Below are positions 61,081 through 64,000 of a stretch of 64,000 nucleotides of DNA, piece by piece. The stretch is from Flavobacteriaceae bacterium (GTDB lineage: Bacteria; Bacteroidota; Bacteroidia; Flavobacteriales; Flavobacteriaceae). The first letter of the stretch is position 1. Each line of letters opens with the position of its first letter. The notes beneath the pieces were generated by a model that was not told where the DNA came from, made no database searches, and saw nothing but the letters and a program-made list of their open reading frames with translations. Both the position numbers and the translations under genes were made by a program. Location: the NCBI GenBank assembly GCA_004762155.1, contig SIHP01000011.1:1-64000 (forward strand), given 5' to 3'.

Positions 61081-61830
61081 TTATTTTACTATTTTATTTA
61101 AGTAATTGGCCGATTCAAACATATTGTTAATATGTTTCTCTCCATCTAAATATTCATATCCATGTCTTTTTTTTCTGCTGATTTCGCTCATTCTATTTAC
61201 ATAACCTTCGTGTTTTTTATATAAATATTCTTTTCCTAAATATTTATAATGTAAAAGTTTTAATTCGACTAAAGGATCTGAAATTTGATCTTCAAAAAAA
61301 ACAGGATTGCATTGATGAGAACCTGGACTATAATTAATCTCTTTAACTTTCTTAGGATCAAAAATGATGTTTTTATCAAACCAATTTGATCTTTTTCCGC
61401 ACTTTACTTGTGATGTAATTGGCAGATGATAATCATCAGGAAAGGTATCACTCATCATATTATAACCAGTAATTATAGGAATGCTAATTTGTTGTTTTTT
61501 TGCTGAAATTAATTTTTCTAGCAGATTTTCATCATATAAAAACTCGTCCATATCGCAAACAATTACATAATCAGCAATACTTTCTTTCCAACAATTATTT
61601 CTAGTTTCTTGTAGTTTGTCTTCAATAAATTCGTTTCCAGTACTTAGTGTTCTAAATTCTATATTATTATAAGTGCTAGCTAATGCTAAAGAATTATCTG
61701 TACTTTCATTATCTATAATGATGATTTTACTACAGATTTTGGAGTAATAATTGAACGTATGACGAATCATTTTTGCTTCATTAAAACAAAGCACATACAA
61801 TTCAATAGTAATATCTTTAATTGATGCCAT
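61081..61830 (-). CDS. Glycosyltransferase family 2 / 92-like
   Basis: A 249-residue GT-A enzyme. The start IELYVLCFNEAKMIRHTF and IIIIDNESTDNSLALA are the nucleotide-binding strands, and YVIVCDMDEFLYDENLL has the DxD metal motif. The GSHQCNPVFFEDQ loop and the basic HYKYLGKEYLYKKH are like GT92-type proteins. The acceptor is unknown. It lies 8 bases after the CapK-like gene and is part of the same transcript. Confidence 0.78.
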   Translation of the reverse strand: MASIKDITIELYVLCFNEAKMIRHTFNYYSKICSKIIIIDNESTDNSLALASTYNNIEFRTLSTGNEFIEDKLQETRNNCWKESIADYVIVCDMDEFLYDENLLEKLISAKKQQISIPIITGYNMMSDTFPDDYHLPITSQVKCGKRSNWFDKNIIFDPKKVKEINYSPGSHQCNPVFFEDQISDPLVELKLLHYKYLGKEYLYKKHEGYVNRMSEISRKKRHGYEYLDGEKHINNMFESANYLNKIVK

Positions 61831-61838
61831 AGTTTGGG

Positions 61839-63011
61839 TTAATTTCTAAAATCAATAATTATTGGTGTTTTAGAAGTTGTGGTATTTATATATAAATCGG
61901 TTTCCGATACAAACTCAATTTTTAAATCAAAATAAGTAGCATTCATATCTAAAATATGATGTAATTGTTTTGTGATTGTTTTCAGAACAGTTGTTGCTTT
62001 ATCTGAAGTGTTTTTGATACACAAAAATTTAAGTTCAGTTTTTAAATTAGCTAATAAATGAAGTTGAATTTGAAAACGTTCAACACTTTTTAAAAGCACA
62101 TTAAAATCATCCAAAAAATAAGAGTTTGCTTCTATAGAAAAAGACTTTGCTTCTCTTGATTTTAAGGTTAAAACTTGTCTGTTATTTTTATATTCCAAAC
62201 GACCAATATCACCCACAAAATATCTAAAAACAGGAAAACGTTTCCGAAGTAAATTCGTAACAATAACTTTTCCGTTTCCGTCTTCATCAGGATTTTCAAT
62301 TTCAATAATAACATCATCCAATACTTCAAAAGAAGTACTGTTTTCTGTATAGGTTGACCAACCCCAAATTCCTGTTTCTGCAGAACCGTATAAAGAATAA
62401 ATACATTTTGTATGAAATGCTTTAGTGATGATTTCTGCCTGAGACTTCAATAGATATTCACCAGCAAATAATAAATTTTCTATTTGAATTTTTAAATTAT
62501 TATCTAAAACATAATTAGCAAATAATGTTAATACAGAAGGTGTTCCAATAATAAAATTTACTTTAAAACTTATTACAGCTGTATGCATAAACTCAAAAGA
62601 AGCTTTTGAACTTGCGGCAATTGTTGTTGCGTTACATTTTTCTAAAATATCATCTAAAATAGCAGCAGACCGATACATTCCTTCATAACTAAACACGTTT
62701 AAGGCAACTGTTTTAGCAGAAAACATTCCGTAAGAAAGTAATTCCTCGGCCAATAATTTTCGTTGCTGTAAGTTTTCTTTAATATCTACAGGAAAAATTA
62801 AAGGTTTATCGGTAGAACCTCCTGAACGGACCAAATACACTCCTTTTTCTTCTTTTTGTAGATTAAAGTTCTCGTCTAAAATATTTCGTAAAGTACTTTT
62901 TTCTATAGGAGAAGGTATTGTATTTATAGCTACATTTTCGTAATGATTTTTGAAAAGAGAAGACTCTTTTACTATAGAAAAGTGCTCTTGTAATCTTTTA
63001 TTTTTCATCAT
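61839..63011 (-). CDS. CapK/PaaK-like adenylate-forming enzyme
   Basis: A 390-residue protein of the phenylacetate-CoA ligase-like branch of the AMP-binding enzymes. The ATP loop is VYLVRSGGSTDKPLIFP, the adenylate-contacting motif is YSLYGSAETGIWGWS, and the hinge GDIGRLEYKNNRQVLTLKSR precedes the small C-terminal domain. In polysaccharide loci such CapK-like proteins activate an acid for transfer to the glycan, which fits the glycosyltransferase neighbours. The substrate is unknown. The start can be either of two adjacent ATG codons. Confidence 0.78.
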   Translation of the reverse strand: MMKNKRLQEHFSIVKESSLFKNHYENVAINTIPSPIEKSTLRNILDENFNLQKEEKGVYLVRSGGSTDKPLIFPVDIKENLQQRKLLAEELLSYGMFSAKTVALNVFSYEGMYRSAAILDDILEKCNATTIAASSKASFEFMHTAVISFKVNFIIGTPSVLTLFANYVLDNNLKIQIENLLFAGEYLLKSQAEIITKAFHTKCIYSLYGSAETGIWGWSTYTENSTSFEVLDDVIIEIENPDEDGNGKVIVTNLLRKRFPVFRYFVGDIGRLEYKNNRQVLTLKSREAKSFSIEANSYFLDDFNVLLKSVERFQIQLHLLANLKTELKFLCIKNTSDKATTVLKTITKQLHHILDMNATYFDLKIEFVSETDLYINTTTSKTPIIIDFRN

Positions 63012-63013
63012 TA

Positions 63014-63937
63014 TTAATTAAAGATTCTAAGGAAAAAATAATACACTTGATTTATAAATAAATGCTTGTATTTATAAATAAAAATGGTTTTTTGTTGTAC
63101 TGATTTTAAATTTTTAATACAGTAGCGTAACCAACGTTTTCCTACAACTCCCATCATTAATTTATCATACAAATCGTTACTTCCTTTACACGTATTTAAT
63201 AAAGGAGCTTCTGCTATTTCATTCCATTTCGTAAACTTTTTACGAGACGCACTTCCTGGAACTTCTCTTACTTTTATATAATTGCCCATTAAAAGTCCAA
63301 TGCTATTCGGTTTTTTTGCAAATACTTTTTTTACAACTTTAAACCAATAGTCAATTCCCTCATAAAAATTACGTTTTTCATAAAAAGTAAATCCTGCTAA
63401 CCATTCTCTTTTAGCAATAACATTACTACCAAGTCCCATATAAAAATGCATGGAAGTAACTACTTTTAAAGGATGTTTCATTCGGTATGCATTGTGTGCA
63501 ATTGGATTTAATAGCTTGCTTAGTTTTTTAAAATTTGGCAGTATGGTATTGCTAGGAAACAAATGAATACTCATGACTAAAAAATCAATGTTATGATAGG
63601 TCATTAAAATATCACAAGTTTTTAATAAATCAGATTTGTATAAATCATCTCCATCTAAAAAAATAACGGCATCTCCTGATGTTTTTTTAAAGCCAACATT
63701 TCTAGCATAACTTACACCTCTGTTTTCTTCTAATTCAATTATTTCTATTCGAATAGCACTGAAATTATATTTCATTTCGTTAATAAAATCGTGAGCTATT
63801 TGTAAACTATCATCAGTACTTTTATCATCTACAATAATAAGTTCATAAGGTAATTTTGTTTGATGAAAAACAGATTGTAGCGTTTCTTTTATATAAGGCG
63901 CTTTGTTGTAAAGAGGAAGTACAATTGAAATATTCAT
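63014..63937 (-). CDS. Glycosyltransferase family 2
   Basis: A 307-residue GT-A glycosyltransferase. The N-terminus ISIVLPLYNKAPYIKETLQS and LIIVDDKSTDDSLQIAHDF are the family start, and AVIFLDGDDLYKSDLL has the DxD-type metal motif. The basic C-terminal region FIYKYKHLFINQVYYFFLRI may contact the membrane. It precedes the CapK-like gene by two bases and starts the visible glycan transcript; more genes may lie beyond the window's end. Confidence 0.88.
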   Translation of the reverse strand: MNISIVLPLYNKAPYIKETLQSVFHQTKLPYELIIVDDKSTDDSLQIAHDFINEMKYNFSAIRIEIIELEENRGVSYARNVGFKKTSGDAVIFLDGDDLYKSDLLKTCDILMTYHNIDFLVMSIHLFPSNTILPNFKKLSKLLNPIAHNAYRMKHPLKVVTSMHFYMGLGSNVIAKREWLAGFTFYEKRNFYEGIDYWFKVVKKVFAKKPNSIGLLMGNYIKVREVPGSASRKKFTKWNEIAEAPLLNTCKGSNDLYDKLMMGVVGKRWLRYCIKNLKSVQQKTIFIYKYKHLFINQVYYFFLRIFN

Positions 63938-64000
63938 AGTTAATTTGTTATTACAGTTGGCAAAATATAACCTCCGCTATGTACATTAATAATGCTTTTT

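Noticed and set aside
1..64000. CRISPR arrays, prophage or IS elements, tRNA genes
   Set aside because: No regular spaced repeats, transposase or integrase motifs, phage structural genes or cloverleaf-like segments were seen.

Overview
The window is low-G+C DNA that looks like a marine-type member of Flavobacteriaceae (Bacteroidota); a Polaribacter/Tenacibaculum-like genome is my best guess, not something I can prove. The reasons are the absence of Shine-Dalgarno sequences, promoters of the TTG / TAnnTTTG type, many signal peptides ending in Cys or AQ, a TonB-dependent receptor, DUF2141, DUF4252 and DUF6588 proteins, and the small palindromic repeats common between flavobacterial genes. No prophage, IS transposase, CRISPR array or tRNA gene was seen.

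Layout. 1-105: 3' end of a 5S rRNA and its terminator. 188-6432: DUF389 membrane protein, a 23-residue-repeat OmpA protein, Ppx/GppA phosphatase, SixA phosphatase and pdxH. 6481-11356: an AraC-type regulator followed by a TonB-dependent receptor, a DUF2141 protein and a TPR protein; the receptor and DUF2141 genes share a promoter layout with two direct repeats exactly 21 bp apart. 11651-24101: secreted or lipid-anchored proteins (DUF4252, amidohydrolase, YyaL-like thioredoxin protein, M28 peptidase, VWA protein, SH3 lipoprotein, a predicted LAS metallopeptidase, an outer-membrane barrel). 24106-40882: large TPR protein, ftsE, two glycosyltransferases, a 2OG-Fe(II) oxygenase, M48 peptidase, mdh, DUF6588 protein, PQQ-like propeller protein and gyrB. 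41179-47223: a coiled-coil protein, then gatC-like / gatA / gatB::aspS, in which the amidotransferase subunit GatB and aspartyl-tRNA synthetase are one 1107-residue polypeptide. 47609-57213: a complete tryptophan operon (trpE-G-D-C-F-B-A) preceded by a leader peptide with three consecutive Trp codons and a terminator. It is interrupted by passenger genes, a doubly frameshifted four-helix-bundle gene and a different palindromic repeat in nearly every gap; one repeat supplies the start of trpF. 57403-59923: a double-glycine-leader peptide, an orphan gene, and an SDR/TetR pair with a palindromic operator at the promoter. 59999-63937: four minus-strand genes of a surface-glycan cluster (GT11-like, two GT2-like glycosyltransferases, a CapK/PaaK-like adenylate-forming enzyme) that runs off the window.

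The most interesting points are the GatB-AspS fusion with a His at the position linked to relaxed tRNA specificity (a covalent transamidosome), the duplicated AraC-type operator/promoter cassette, the nearly leaderless trp attenuator, and the repeat element that has become the 5' end of trpF.
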